64,000 nucleotides of DNA from Oscillatoriales cyanobacterium M59_W2019_021 (lineage in GTDB: Bacteria > Cyanobacteriota > Cyanobacteriia > Cyanobacteriales > Geitlerinemataceae), in assembly GCA_015295945.1 (NCBI GenBank), contig DVED01000139.1, positions 1-64,000 on the forward strand, read 5' to 3'. A program made the position numbers and the translations under genes. Below, piece after piece: positions 8,725-19,623 of the stretch (the stretch's first letter is position 1; every line of letters starts with the position of its first letter). The notes below the pieces were generated by a model. It did no database searches, had not been told where the DNA came from, and saw nothing but the letters and a program-made list of their open reading frames with translations.

Positions 8725-10620
8725 TCAACTCAATTTGTACACCCAGGATCTCGCGACCGGCCAAGTTAGTTCGCATACCGTTCCTCGGGGTGATAGTGCT
8801 TCTCGCTTGAACTTGCCCCGTAATTGCACCTTGAGATGTTTGGACTGTTTCGTCCCTCGACCTTCTGTAAAGGATTTCAAACCCGGTCCGTTATCCGTAA
8901 TTCGTAACAGATACCAACCGTCAGTTTGGGTTCCCGTCACGCTCAAACGAGTGGCTCCTTTGGCGTGTTTTCCCACATTACATAAAGCCTCTTCCAAAAA
9001 CCGACACAATTCTCGTTTTTGTTCGATGCCTAACGAGGGGGGAACCATCGGCTCGAAATCGATCGCCTTAACTTTTAAGGTTTGAAATCCCGGCAGATCT
9101 CGTTCTAGCGTACTCCGATACACTTCATAAAACAGTTCGTGAATCGGGACTTTGAGGTCGAGCTTTTTGCCGCTTCCGAGGAACAACGCATCTTCAAAAT
9201 CGAGCATTTCTTGCTCGAGTCGCTCGCCAACGGCTCTCAATTCGTAGTTGAGGTTTTCCAGTTCGGCGAGAAATTTTTCGTGCGACCAATCCCGATCGCG
9301 CAGATGTCGCAGAACGTTAGCGAGGGTTTGTAACGGACCGTTGTGAATGACGTTAAACGTGCGATCGATGGTTTTTTGGCGCTCTTGCAGTCGCGATCGC
9401 AAGACTTTATCGTACTCCGAAAACGCCGTATAAGAAATATTAGCAAATCCTAGCGCCAATACGGGCGGAACTACGGGCAACCACCATCCCCCCAGAAAAC
9501 TACCATAGCCAATTCCGATCGCCGCCACCCCAAAAATAATAATTCCCAACCCATTTTTAAACAGGGAATTCGACAAGCGACCCAAGCCAATGCCCACACA
9601 TCCCCAACCCACAATCCACAGATATTCCCAACCTTCAGACCAAGTTTTTAACAGCGCTCGATCGTCCAAAACCGCGCTGAGAATTTGGCTGGCAACGTGA
9701 GCTTGAAATTCGATGCCGCTGATACTCGGCGGGTTCAATCCGGCCATCGCCTTCGTCTGGATTTTGCCTTTATAAATGGGGGCAGTGACGCCGATTAAAA
9801 TAATGCGATCGCGCAACCAATCGGGATCAAAATTCCCCGTCTCGATATCCCGCAACGACAGCATCCGAAACGGCTCCGTCCCCTGACGGAAACTCACCAA
9901 CATCTGCACCCCCCCCGCATCCGTCCCTACATACCCGCCAGAATGGCTCAGGAAGCGGGGGAATTCGGTTCTTCCAAAGCGCATAGCATTGGGATCGCGA
10001 ATGCCGTTTTCCAGGGTCAAATTTTCCGTCTTTGCCAGATACACCCGCGCCAATTGCATCGCCAGGGAAAACTTATAATCCCCCGACTTTCTGAGATCGG
10101 GCATTCCCAACAAACTGCGCCGCACGTGCAAATCGGCATCCAAGGGAAAATCGGAAAACCCCACCCGATCGCTCGGCAAACCTGCCGGACTTCCCTGTTG
10201 GGGCAATACCCGCTCCGCACCGATGGTATTCTCCATTTGCGCCAGCGCCGCTTTCAATTCAGCGTGACCGGGTTCGACGGGCAATTCCCGCGACAAATCC
10301 AGACCGATAACGGCAGGTCGGTAGGTTTGTAGTTTCTGCAACAGGTCGGCAATCGTACCGTCGGGGACGGGATACCGTCCGATGCGCTCGATATCGGTTT
10401 CCTCAATCCCCACCAGGACAATGCGCTCGTCTCTCGGTTCGGCGGGACGCAATCGCATAAAAGCATCGAGAGCGCCCCACTCCAGAAATTGCAGCGATCC
10501 AGTAGCGCGAGCAATTGCCACCAGCAGAATGGCTGCCAATCCCGGCAATGCCCCAATCCGCAAAATGGCGAATTCTTGCGGGAAGTCTTGCTTGAATTTT
10601 TGCCAAAAATGACGCTTCAC
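8725..10620 (-). CDS. CHASE2-domain sensor histidine kinase
   Basis: 631 residues from a GTG at 10620. Order of parts: membrane segment at about 22-42, CHASE2 extracytoplasmic sensor at about 50-325 (including ILIGVTAPIYKG, the family's conserved core), three membrane segments at about 332-400, then a cytoplasmic kinase. The phospho-acceptor is probably His426 in NVIHNGPLQTL, which resembles the HisKA_3 pattern H-x-x-x-Q. The ATP-binding part has an N-box (EEALCNVGKHAKGA, about 543-556) and D-box (ITDNGPGL, about 574-581), and ends with GTVCELTWP. This is NarX/DesK-like, matching the NarL-type regulator encoded upstream. The signal sensed is unknown. Coordinates overlap no neighbour. Confidence 0.9.
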   Translation of the reverse strand: MKRHFWQKFKQDFPQEFAILRIGALPGLAAILLVAIARATGSLQFLEWGALDAFMRLRPAEPRDERIVLVGIEETDIERIGRYPVPDGTIADLLQKLQTYRPAVIGLDLSRELPVEPGHAELKAALAQMENTIGAERVLPQQGSPAGLPSDRVGFSDFPLDADLHVRRSLLGMPDLRKSGDYKFSLAMQLARVYLAKTENLTLENGIRDPNAMRFGRTEFPRFLSHSGGYVGTDAGGVQMLVSFRQGTEPFRMLSLRDIETGNFDPDWLRDRIILIGVTAPIYKGKIQTKAMAGLNPPSISGIEFQAHVASQILSAVLDDRALLKTWSEGWEYLWIVGWGCVGIGLGRLSNSLFKNGLGIIIFGVAAIGIGYGSFLGGWWLPVVPPVLALGFANISYTAFSEYDKVLRSRLQERQKTIDRTFNVIHNGPLQTLANVLRHLRDRDWSHEKFLAELENLNYELRAVGERLEQEMLDFEDALFLGSGKKLDLKVPIHELFYEVYRSTLERDLPGFQTLKVKAIDFEPMVPPSLGIEQKRELCRFLEEALCNVGKHAKGATRLSVTGTQTDGWYLLRITDNGPGLKSFTEGRGTKQSKHLKVQLRGKFKREALSPRGTVCELTWPVARSWVYKLS

Positions 10621-10639
10621 GGATTTTTCAAGAGTTCAG

Positions 10640-10760
10640 GAGAAAGAGAGCAGGGGGAGAAAGAGAGCAGGGGAAGAAAACCGTTACCCGTTACCAATTA
10701 CCCATTACCAACCCCGAACCCCAAACCCCCAACACCAAATTACCCATTACCCACCTTCAG
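10640..10760. repeat. Purine-rich filler plus heptamer repeats
   Basis: Two copies of AGAGAGCAGGGG (about 10644-10675) are followed by CGTTACC, CAATTACC and CATTACC units and CCCCAAAC filler up to about 10748. It separates the regulator and kinase genes of one operon. The same pairing of AGCAGGGG filler and TTACCCA units recurs at 18060-18275, 34505-34630, 40010-40095 and 41938-42055. Confidence 0.6.
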
Positions 10761-10839
10761 TTTTGAGGAAATCGATGGCGGGGATCGTCGCGGTTGGGAC
10801 GTAACCCAAACTGGCACACCCATCAATGACAGGGCAAAT

Positions 10840-11532
10840 TCAATCGATTAACCCTTCCTCTCTGGCTCTCATTTCCGTCTGAATGCGGATATTTTTCCCT
10901 TCTTCCGGGTAAATTTCCAAAGCGTCTTGCACCTTCGTCCAGTAGTGGCGCACCGTCCGTTCCGAAACGCGCATGCGTTGGGCGATCGCTTTATCTTGCA
11001 ACCCTTCCCCAAAGGCTAGGGTCAGCAGTGTCAGCCACTCCGGCTTCACTTCCAACCCCGCTTGCACTCCCTTAATATCCTTGGTATGGGTCACCCCTTG
11101 CAGCGCCCAATCCACTCGGGTCAGCATTTCCTGACCGGACAAGCCTTTATCGGTGACGGTAAATCCTCCGGTGTGGGAATCGATTTCCGGTCGAATCCGG
11201 ACTAGCGATCGCACGTAGGTACTCTGCACCATCAAATTCAGATGGGGATACTTCTCCATCAACGTCCTCAACACCTGAAGCCCCGTATCGATCCGCGCCG
11301 TAACGCCCTCCACTTCCGGAATTGACAGATCCATCACCACCAGATCCGGCTGCGATCGAGCCACCGCGTCCAAGGTTTCCCGACCCGTTTGCGCGGTCAA
11401 AATGTCCGCCTCCGGATACTTCTGTTTTAACAGATCGATCGTCCCGCCGAGAACGACGGCATGATCGTCTACGACTAAAATTTTGGGCTTTTCCAACCCC
11501 GCTATCTCTTGATTTTCCATCGCGCTTTCCAT
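10840..11532 (-). CDS. NarL/FixJ-type response regulator
   Basis: 230 residues from an ATG at 11532 (a TTG at 11571 is also in frame). The receiver domain shows ILVVDDHAVV with the acidic pair at 22-23 and the phosphorylation site VVMDLSIPEV (Asp68). The C-terminal LuxR-type helix-turn-helix includes LQDKAIAQRMRVSERTVRHY. The linker between the two domains is longer than usual and holds DSHTGGFTVTDKGLSG. It is the first gene of the three-gene operon with the CHASE2 kinase, its likely partner. HisKA_3 kinases normally pair with this class of regulator. Target genes are unknown. Confidence 0.9.
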   Translation of the reverse strand: MESAMENQEIAGLEKPKILVVDDHAVVLGGTIDLLKQKYPEADILTAQTGRETLDAVARSQPDLVVMDLSIPEVEGVTARIDTGLQVLRTLMEKYPHLNLMVQSTYVRSLVRIRPEIDSHTGGFTVTDKGLSGQEMLTRVDWALQGVTHTKDIKGVQAGLEVKPEWLTLLTLAFGEGLQDKAIAQRMRVSERTVRHYWTKVQDALEIYPEEGKNIRIQTEMRAREEGLID

Positions 11533-11873
11533 TACCGCTTTTCTCAACTCACACCCGAACCCTTTTGCCAAATTATACCGCCACCGATCGAGCGATCGGA
11601 AAATCCTCGCCCCTCACACCCACTTTCTAGGATAAAAAAAACTCGTTATTTATACACGCTCTTTTTATGACAAACTCGGCGATCGAATCGGAAAATAACA
11701 TGACACGATCGTGCAATAAATCTTGCATAAAACTACAGAAAATTCTACTGATAACTAACCCCTAACTCATCAACAAAACAACTAAAATGGCGATCGATCC
11801 TCAATCCCACCAATCGTAAATCGTCGATCGTTAAAATCGAGAACCCCCACAACTAACAACTAACCACTCAAAA
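11533..11873. other. Divergent promoter region
   Basis: About 340 bases between the minus-strand regulator operon and the plus-strand repeat protein. It is AT-rich between 11630 and 11780 and contains several GATCG cores. An ACTAACAACTAACC repeat lies at about 11848-11866, just ahead of the plus gene. No clear promoter boxes or structured RNA were recognised. Confidence 0.4.
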
Positions 11874-12761
11874 ATGACCTACAACATCTTCGACGAAAAC
11901 TACTACCTGCAAACCCGACCCGACGTTCGCGCTGCCGTCGCCGCCGGCGCCTTCAAATCCGGCTTGCACCATTTCCAAGAAGCCGGACAAAGAGCCGGAT
12001 TTACCACCGTATCCCCCTACTGGAACGAAGCCGTTTACCTGCAAGCCAACCCCGATGTCGCCGCCGCCGTCGCCGGAGGGGGCTTTGCTTCCGGCTTAGA
12101 CCACTACATCCGCTTCGGCGAACGCGAAAACCGTCCCGGCGCAATCGTCCCTCCCCAAACTGCCGGATTCGACGAAGATTACTACCTCGCCTTCTATCCC
12201 AATGTCGCTGCTGCCGTTGCCGTCAGGGGATTTGCCTCGGGATTGGCGCACTACAACCGCGCCGGACGCTTGCATCGCTTTGAAGCGCTGTTCTCGGGAA
12301 CCCAAGGCGACGACCTGCTGACCGGAGTTGGCGAACTTAACGATTTAATTGGCGTCGATGTCGATGTCATCACCCAACGGTCTGGCAATCCCTACCTCGT
12401 CCCCACCAGCTTCGGTACGGGAGAAGTGGATGTCCTCACGGGTATCCCCTTGGGGAACGATACGTTTCATCTCGGTGCGGGTCGCAATCCCTCCAATCCC
12501 AACTTTTCCGCATTTTACGTCGGCGGCGGCAGCACCGACTACGCCTACATCCAAAACTTTACGCCGGGAGAAGACGAACTCCTCCTGGGGGGAACCCCCG
12601 AAGGCTACCAGGTCTTCCGGGAAACGTTGAACTTTGCCGGCATTCCCGTCAATGGCGTCAGCATCTACACGGGGAACGATTTGGTTGCCTTTGTCGAAGG
12701 CGCGGACTCAGTGCGGGTGTCTTTTGAAGATCCCGCGCAAGGGTTGTTCTTCCTCAGTTAA
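11874..12761 (+). CDS. Secreted-type repeat protein with three PDVAAAV repeats
   Basis: 295 residues. Residues about 4-140 are three copies of a roughly 48-residue unit built on YYLxxxPDVAAAVAxGxFxS, then GL-HY-xxxG-xR. This unit is common in large cyanobacterial proteins exported by type I secretion, where it lies beside hemolysin-type calcium-binding repeats. The second half (residues about 145-295) begins GTQGDDLLTGVGELNDLIG, a degenerate calcium-repeat start, and continues as beta-rich sequence with PLGNDTFHLGAG and FTPGEDELLLGG. There is no N-terminal signal peptide, as expected for type I export with a C-terminal signal. No transporter gene is nearby. Likely an extracellular or surface protein; ligand unknown. 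Confidence 0.8.
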   Translation: MTYNIFDENYYLQTRPDVRAAVAAGAFKSGLHHFQEAGQRAGFTTVSPYWNEAVYLQANPDVAAAVAGGGFASGLDHYIRFGERENRPGAIVPPQTAGFDEDYYLAFYPNVAAAVAVRGFASGLAHYNRAGRLHRFEALFSGTQGDDLLTGVGELNDLIGVDVDVITQRSGNPYLVPTSFGTGEVDVLTGIPLGNDTFHLGAGRNPSNPNFSAFYVGGGSTDYAYIQNFTPGEDELLLGGTPEGYQVFRETLNFAGIPVNGVSIYTGNDLVAFVEGADSVRVSFEDPAQGLFFLS

Positions 12762-12795
12762 GCGGCGGAACTAGCGTGCCTTATTCTTGATAAAG

Positions 12796-13446
12796 TCACG
12801 GTTGGGGATAAAACTGTTTGGTGACTTGGGAATATCGCCAACCCATCCCTTCGGGATCTTTCGATCGCGCCCAGTCGGTAAAATCTGGTTTGAGTTTGCG
12901 TTTGCCGATGGTACTGGCGCTAACTTGGAGGCGGCGAGCGAGTTCGGCTTGAATCAGGGGGCGAGACTCTCTGTGGGAGTCGCTGCCGCGATCGATCTCT
13001 GCTGAAGTTGGGTATTCTGGCTCGATCGGCGCGTCGGGCAATTTGACGTAATAGTAAATCGTACCACGATCGTCTACTTCCACCAACGTGTTGCGTTCTC
13101 GCGAAACCCGCTCTAAATAAGGCTTAACCGTGGTGGCGGGCAACCCCACTTTCTCAGCAAAATCCCCCAGTTTGAACGGTTTTCCCTCCTGCAAGTAGCG
13201 ATCGAGCGTCCCTTGCATCGCCTCCCACCCTTGCTGCTGTCGGCGATCTCTTTGCCACACCCAAAACCCACCCCCCGCCAACCCCAACGCCATGATCGTT
13301 ACTTCCAACGTTTGAGCAAATGCCCGAAAAAACGCCATCATCCCGTGGAGAAACGCCGGAGCGACTAATAACACCAACAGCACTACGAAAGCGTAGCGAA
13401 CCGATTCGGGAAGCTGAAGGCGACGGTCGTTATTGCTGGAACTCAT
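12796..13446 (-). CDS. Membrane-anchored protein with winged-helix-like domains
   Basis: 216 residues from an ATG at 13446 (open upstream to 13629, but that overlaps the divergent neighbour). Two hydrophobic segments (about 16-35 and 42-58) are followed by cytoplasmic-type domains. Residues about 75-130 (KLGDFAEKVGLPATTVKPYL ... GTIYYYVKLP) look like a winged helix; residues about 155-205 contain LARRLQVSASTIGKRK, a second helix-turn-helix-like unit, and the end is WRYSQVTKQFYPQP. The divergent gene at 13552 has a similar winged-helix pattern, so the two may work together. Not a family I can name. Confidence 0.65.
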   Translation of the reverse strand: MSSSNNDRRLQLPESVRYAFVVLLVLLVAPAFLHGMMAFFRAFAQTLEVTIMALGLAGGGFWVWQRDRRQQQGWEAMQGTLDRYLQEGKPFKLGDFAEKVGLPATTVKPYLERVSRERNTLVEVDDRGTIYYYVKLPDAPIEPEYPTSAEIDRGSDSHRESRPLIQAELARRLQVSASTIGKRKLKPDFTDWARSKDPEGMGWRYSQVTKQFYPQP

Positions 13447-13551
13447 GAAACTTTCCAATTGTCGGCAAGGCGAGGGAAACTCGATCTCAAATCGCGTTTG
13501 GGATGCAGATTTTATAATGGTGACATAACCATCCGCGATCGAGGGAAGAGG

Positions 13552-14877
13552 ATGACACCCAATCCCACTATTATGCAGGCAGTGGAGCAACTCGACTATC
13601 GCGCCACCATCGGCGACGTTGCTACCCACGCCGGATTAGAACTCGACCTCGCCGAACGAGGGCTGTTAGCGCTGGCATCGGAGGCAGGAGGACATTTACA
13701 AGTTGCCGAAACTGGAGATATTGTCTATCAATTTCCCAAAAACTTTCGCGCCATTCTCCGCAATAAATATTGGCAGTTGCAGTGGCAAGAAACTTGGCAA
13801 AAAATTTGGCGGGTTTTATTCTATCTCATTCGGATTTCTTTCGGAACGATTTTGATTGCGTCGATCGTTCTCATTTTCTTGACGATCGCCATTATCCTGA
13901 TTGCCGCCAGTTCCAGTCGTGACGATAATGGCGGCGGCGGTTCTCGATCGGGCGGCGGGGGCGGTTTCGTCTTTTTTCCCCATTACTGGCTTTCGGACAT
14001 CTGGTATTTTTTCAGTCCGAACTACAATACTTATGAACCTCGAGGACGCCGACAGAAGGTTGAGCAACCTTCCCCCAAATCCAATTTGAACTTCCTCGAA
14101 GCCGTATTTTCCTTCCTCTTCGGCGACGGCAACCCCAACGCCGATCGCGAAGAACGTCGCGCTCAAGAGGTGGGAACGGTCATTCGCAACCACCAAGGGG
14201 CTGTGGTTGCCGAACAAATCGCCCCCTATCTCGACGATTTGGGCAACGAATTCGCGCGGGACACCGAAGATTATATGTTACCCGTGCTGGTGAAATTTAA
14301 CGGACGCCCGGAAGTCAGTCCCGACGGGCAAATCGTCTACCATTTCCCCGAACTACAAATTAGTGCCGCCCAGCGGAAATCGCAACCCGTGCCAGCCTAT
14401 TTCCGAGAACGACTGTGGCGCTTCAGTCAAGCTAGTTCCGGGCAGGTGATGATGGCGATCGGTTTGGGAGCGCTGAATTTCGTTGGGGCGCTGGTTTTGG
14501 GGGCACTCCTGCGCGATGGAGCGATCGTTGCCGAATTGGGCGGGTTAGTTGCCTTCGTCAACTCCATTTACTGGCTGCTGCTGGCATACGGCACGGCATT
14601 TCTGACCATTCCCCTGATTCGGTATTTTTGGATTCAATGGCGCAACAGGGCGATCGACTCGCGCAACCAACAGCGTCAAGAGCGGGTAACAATTTTGACG
14701 CAAGCGCCCCCGCATTTACAGCAAAAACTCGATTACGCCCGTCAATTCGCCGCCGAAACGGTCATCGGCAAGGACGACTTAGCCTATACCACCGAAACAG
14801 ACTTAGCGCAGCAAGAACTTGATCGCGCCGACAAAATCGATGCCGAATGGCAACGTCGTTTGGAGTCCGGCTCTTAA
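13552..14877 (+). CDS. Membrane protein with two winged-helix-like domains
   Basis: 441 residues from the ATG at 13552, preceded by the good ribosome site GAAGAGG. Residues about 5-65 form a winged-helix-like unit ending GDIVYQFPKNF. It is followed by a membrane segment (about 85-120), a Gly-rich linker, a second similar unit at about 220-285 ending GQIVYHFPELQ, then one or two further membrane segments at about 310-375 and a charged C-terminal tail with possible coiled coil. The repeated (D/Q)IVYxFP ending is the clearest sign of an internal duplication. It resembles cyanobacterial proteins annotated as hypothetical. DNA binding is possible but not shown. Confidence 0.7.
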   Translation: MTPNPTIMQAVEQLDYRATIGDVATHAGLELDLAERGLLALASEAGGHLQVAETGDIVYQFPKNFRAILRNKYWQLQWQETWQKIWRVLFYLIRISFGTILIASIVLIFLTIAIILIAASSSRDDNGGGGSRSGGGGGFVFFPHYWLSDIWYFFSPNYNTYEPRGRRQKVEQPSPKSNLNFLEAVFSFLFGDGNPNADREERRAQEVGTVIRNHQGAVVAEQIAPYLDDLGNEFARDTEDYMLPVLVKFNGRPEVSPDGQIVYHFPELQISAAQRKSQPVPAYFRERLWRFSQASSGQVMMAIGLGALNFVGALVLGALLRDGAIVAELGGLVAFVNSIYWLLLAYGTAFLTIPLIRYFWIQWRNRAIDSRNQQRQERVTILTQAPPHLQQKLDYARQFAAETVIGKDDLAYTTETDLAQQELDRADKIDAEWQRRLESGS

Positions 14878-14945
14878 TTCGATCCAATTTTCTTGCAGAT
14901 CGAGTATCCTCAAATTAGATCGTTGTTAGGCTGCCCAACGCTGTC

Positions 14946-15500
14946 ATGACCCAGCCCAGTCTCCTGGAACTCGCCCAACAGGGGAACCCCAAAGCTATTT
15001 CGGCAATGCTCAACCAACAGCTCAAAGATCGAAGCATCCGCAGTCGGGTTGCGCTGAAAGAGGGTTGCCTGCACGTTTTGCTGCACGCCGAGCAATTCGT
15101 TCCCGATCGCGAAACCACAATCGAGTTGGTTCGGGCAACCCTTCTCAAGCTGGATGTCAATACGATTTTCAAGGCGATCGTCTACGGCAGACAAACCGCC
15201 GAGGACAAACCCGCGTGGAGTGAGGTTTTGATCTCCACCGGAGAAGATTTCGAGTGCATTTCCTCTACGAATACCCATCGGGAAATCGAACCCGATGACT
15301 TGCAATCGGGCGATATCTCCACCGCCCCCTGGATGGAAAAAAAACTCAACTCCTTACATCTCAGTCTGTTTGGGATGGTGTTTGTCCTGGCTTTGGGTAT
15401 GGCTTACTTTTTATGGAACGATCGCCGCGATCGCCAATCTCCATCTCCCGAGCGAGGAGATCTAGAATTGGACGTAGATCTTGCCCGAGCAAACCATTAG
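14946..15500 (+). CDS. Tail-anchored protein of unknown function
   Basis: 184 residues. Residues 1-130 look soluble and begin MTQPSLLELAQQGNPKAISA, a start shared by a group of cyanobacterial proteins that often carry one or more copies of this ~70-residue module (alpha helices followed by short strands; here including VNTIFKAIVYGRQ). A single membrane helix lies at about 138-157 (LHLSLFGMVFVLALGMAYFLW) and a short acidic tail follows. It is 68 bases from the preceding gene and on the same strand. No enzymatic motif is visible. Confidence 0.7.
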   Translation: MTQPSLLELAQQGNPKAISAMLNQQLKDRSIRSRVALKEGCLHVLLHAEQFVPDRETTIELVRATLLKLDVNTIFKAIVYGRQTAEDKPAWSEVLISTGEDFECISSTNTHREIEPDDLQSGDISTAPWMEKKLNSLHLSLFGMVFVLALGMAYFLWNDRRDRQSPSPERGDLELDVDLARANH

Positions 15501-15654
15501 ACATCTGGAGCTATCAGCAGTCAGCTTTCAGCTATAGCATTTTTCGTTTAGATGCGGTACGTTTGAGGGTTGGTTGGGACGAAGGAAGTGATGGTACAGC
15601 AGGACTTTTGGCTAAACTCACCCCTGCTGGACTGGTGTTTTTGGGTCTTCAATG

Positions 15655-15690
15655 AAAAACCCGACTTCTTGCAGAAATCGGGTTTTAAAA
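15655..15690 (-). terminator. Hairpin terminator downstream of dnaK
   Basis: On the minus strand AAAACCCGATTTCT pairs with AGAAGTCGGGTTTT around GCA, followed by C and T residues. It lies 17 bases past the dnaK stop. Because the hairpin is symmetrical with A- and T-tracts on both sides it can work in either direction. A near-identical hairpin ends gap2 at 26910-26942. Confidence 0.75.
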
Positions 15691-15706
15691 CGAAGTCAGA
15701 ATATTC

Positions 15707-18275
<2,569 letters not shown>

Positions 18276-18313
18276 TCAAAAAACAAACCTCCCCAAGTTT
18301 GAATAGGGAGGCT
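18276..18313 (-). terminator. Terminator of tmRNA
   Basis: On the minus strand GCCTCCC pairs with GGGGAGG (CAAACTT-type loop) and is followed by TTTGTTTTTT. It lies immediately beyond the tmRNA 3' end at 18330, which fits the end of the ssrA transcript. Confidence 0.75.
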
Positions 18314-18329
18314 CGCTTAGAAGACGGTA

Positions 18330-18708
18330 TGGAGCCTACGGGAGTCGAACCCGTGTCCGCGTTGGGTATTGACTAACTGATCGTTCACAGGTTTAGCCCT
18401 TCTAATCCTCAGAGCGGGAACCATCTCTTATCCCGGATGGTGGGATGCTCTAGTAAGGTCTTAACTGACTAGCCCACTAGAGACGGCTAGGCAGTGCATC
18501 CGTTGGGGTTTAGCCTACAATCCTTAACGGAGTCAAATTGCAAGCGAGCGTACGAATTTTAGATTAAGCAGCTACTGCTTGACGCTCAAATTTTACGACT
18601 TTGTTCGCAATTACATTTTGTTTGAGTCTTTGATTTACGAGAGGAGACTCACTCTCGACCTGCATCACAGTGTAGCTTTCGCCAACACGTCGAAACCGTT
18701 AAGGCCCC
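18330..18708 (-). ncRNA. ssrA: tmRNA (transfer-messenger RNA)
   Basis: About 379 bases. The 5' end GGGGCCU pairs with AGGCUCC at the 3' end, with one G-U pair, and CCA is encoded. The T arm is GGGTTCGACTCCC and the 5' part has the conserved GGTTTCGACG. The tag frame at 18564-18608 encodes ANKVVKFERQAVAA and a stop, close to the cyanobacterial pattern ANNIV-FARK-A-VAA and ending in the AA recognised by tail-specific proteases. The RNA rescues stalled ribosomes with SmpB. It is a one-piece tmRNA in normal order, not circularly permuted. Confidence 0.95.
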
Positions 18709-18832
18709 GAATATTTTCATTATACTACAAGTTTGGTGATTTTTGGGAGGGGCGCGATCGCCTCCGAAGATCTACACCGTTGGTAGTTCCACGGATGAAT
18801 CGATCGACCGGCTAGGACAATCCCGAGGACTT

Positions 18833-19465
18833 CTAACCGCTCGACGACCGCCCTTTTTCGTAATGTTTGCGTTGTAGTAATTCCAATCGACCGCTATACT
18901 CCTGAATTAAAGCGATTTGTCTTCTGTAAAAGCCGCGAAACGTATTAGAAACAAACAAGGTCAGCAAGGCAACAATCAAGCCCAAAACTGTAGAGGAAAG
19001 AGCTTCGCTAATTCCTCCTGTTACCGCGCCGGAATCGCTACCCGCAACGCCGATTTTGAGGGAAGCAAACGATCGCATCAAACCTAAAACCGTGCCTAAC
19101 AATCCTAATAGGGGAGATGCGGTCACGATCGTATCAAAAATGGTATTAAATCGCCGCAAAAGAGGGAGTTCGGCTTGTGCGGCACATTCGAGGGCTAGGC
19201 GAAATTCTACAGGATTGGGGCGATCGAGGGCGAGTGCTTCTAAGAAAATGCGGGCGATGGGCAAATCGACGTGCTTCTGAAGAAATGGGCTAGCTGAATT
19301 CCACTCGGTCTGTAACAGTTTGAAAGCTTTATTGACGATCGCCGATTGTTGCTTGAAAATACGATACCAAAAGACGGATCGTTCGATAGTTAAGGCAACC
19401 GATAACATTGAAAATAGCAATAAAGGAACGGCAACGATGCCACTTTGCATCAAGACGTTTATCAT
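18833..19465 (-). CDS. MotA/TolQ/ExbB-family proton channel subunit
   Basis: 210 residues with the family layout: an N-terminal membrane helix (about 5-30), a cytoplasmic loop with ALECAAQAELPLLRRFNTIF, then the paired C-terminal helices containing TASPLLGLLGTVLGLMRSF and ISEALSSTVLGLIVALLTLF, the diagnostic part of the family. In TonB or Tol systems such proteins pair with an ExbD/TolR partner to use the proton gradient for outer-membrane work. No ExbD, TonB or Tol gene is adjacent, so the partner must be elsewhere. The gene lies between ssrA and a methyltransferase, all on the minus strand. Confidence 0.9.
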   Translation of the reverse strand: MINVLMQSGIVAVPLLLFSMLSVALTIERSVFWYRIFKQQSAIVNKAFKLLQTEWNSASPFLQKHVDLPIARIFLEALALDRPNPVEFRLALECAAQAELPLLRRFNTIFDTIVTASPLLGLLGTVLGLMRSFASLKIGVAGSDSGAVTGGISEALSSTVLGLIVALLTLFVSNTFRGFYRRQIALIQEYSGRLELLQRKHYEKGRSSSG

Positions 19466-19623
19466 AGTTTGAGTTTTGAATGGTAAGCTATTTTGCCTTA
19501 AAACTGCGATTTAACACACCTTTTCCAAAGCCGCAAATCTCTCTTCGTGTCTCCGTGTCAGCCTCAATTCACAATTTGAATGCGTGACAGCTTATTGAGA
19601 GCGAACCCATAGAAGGTGTTAAT

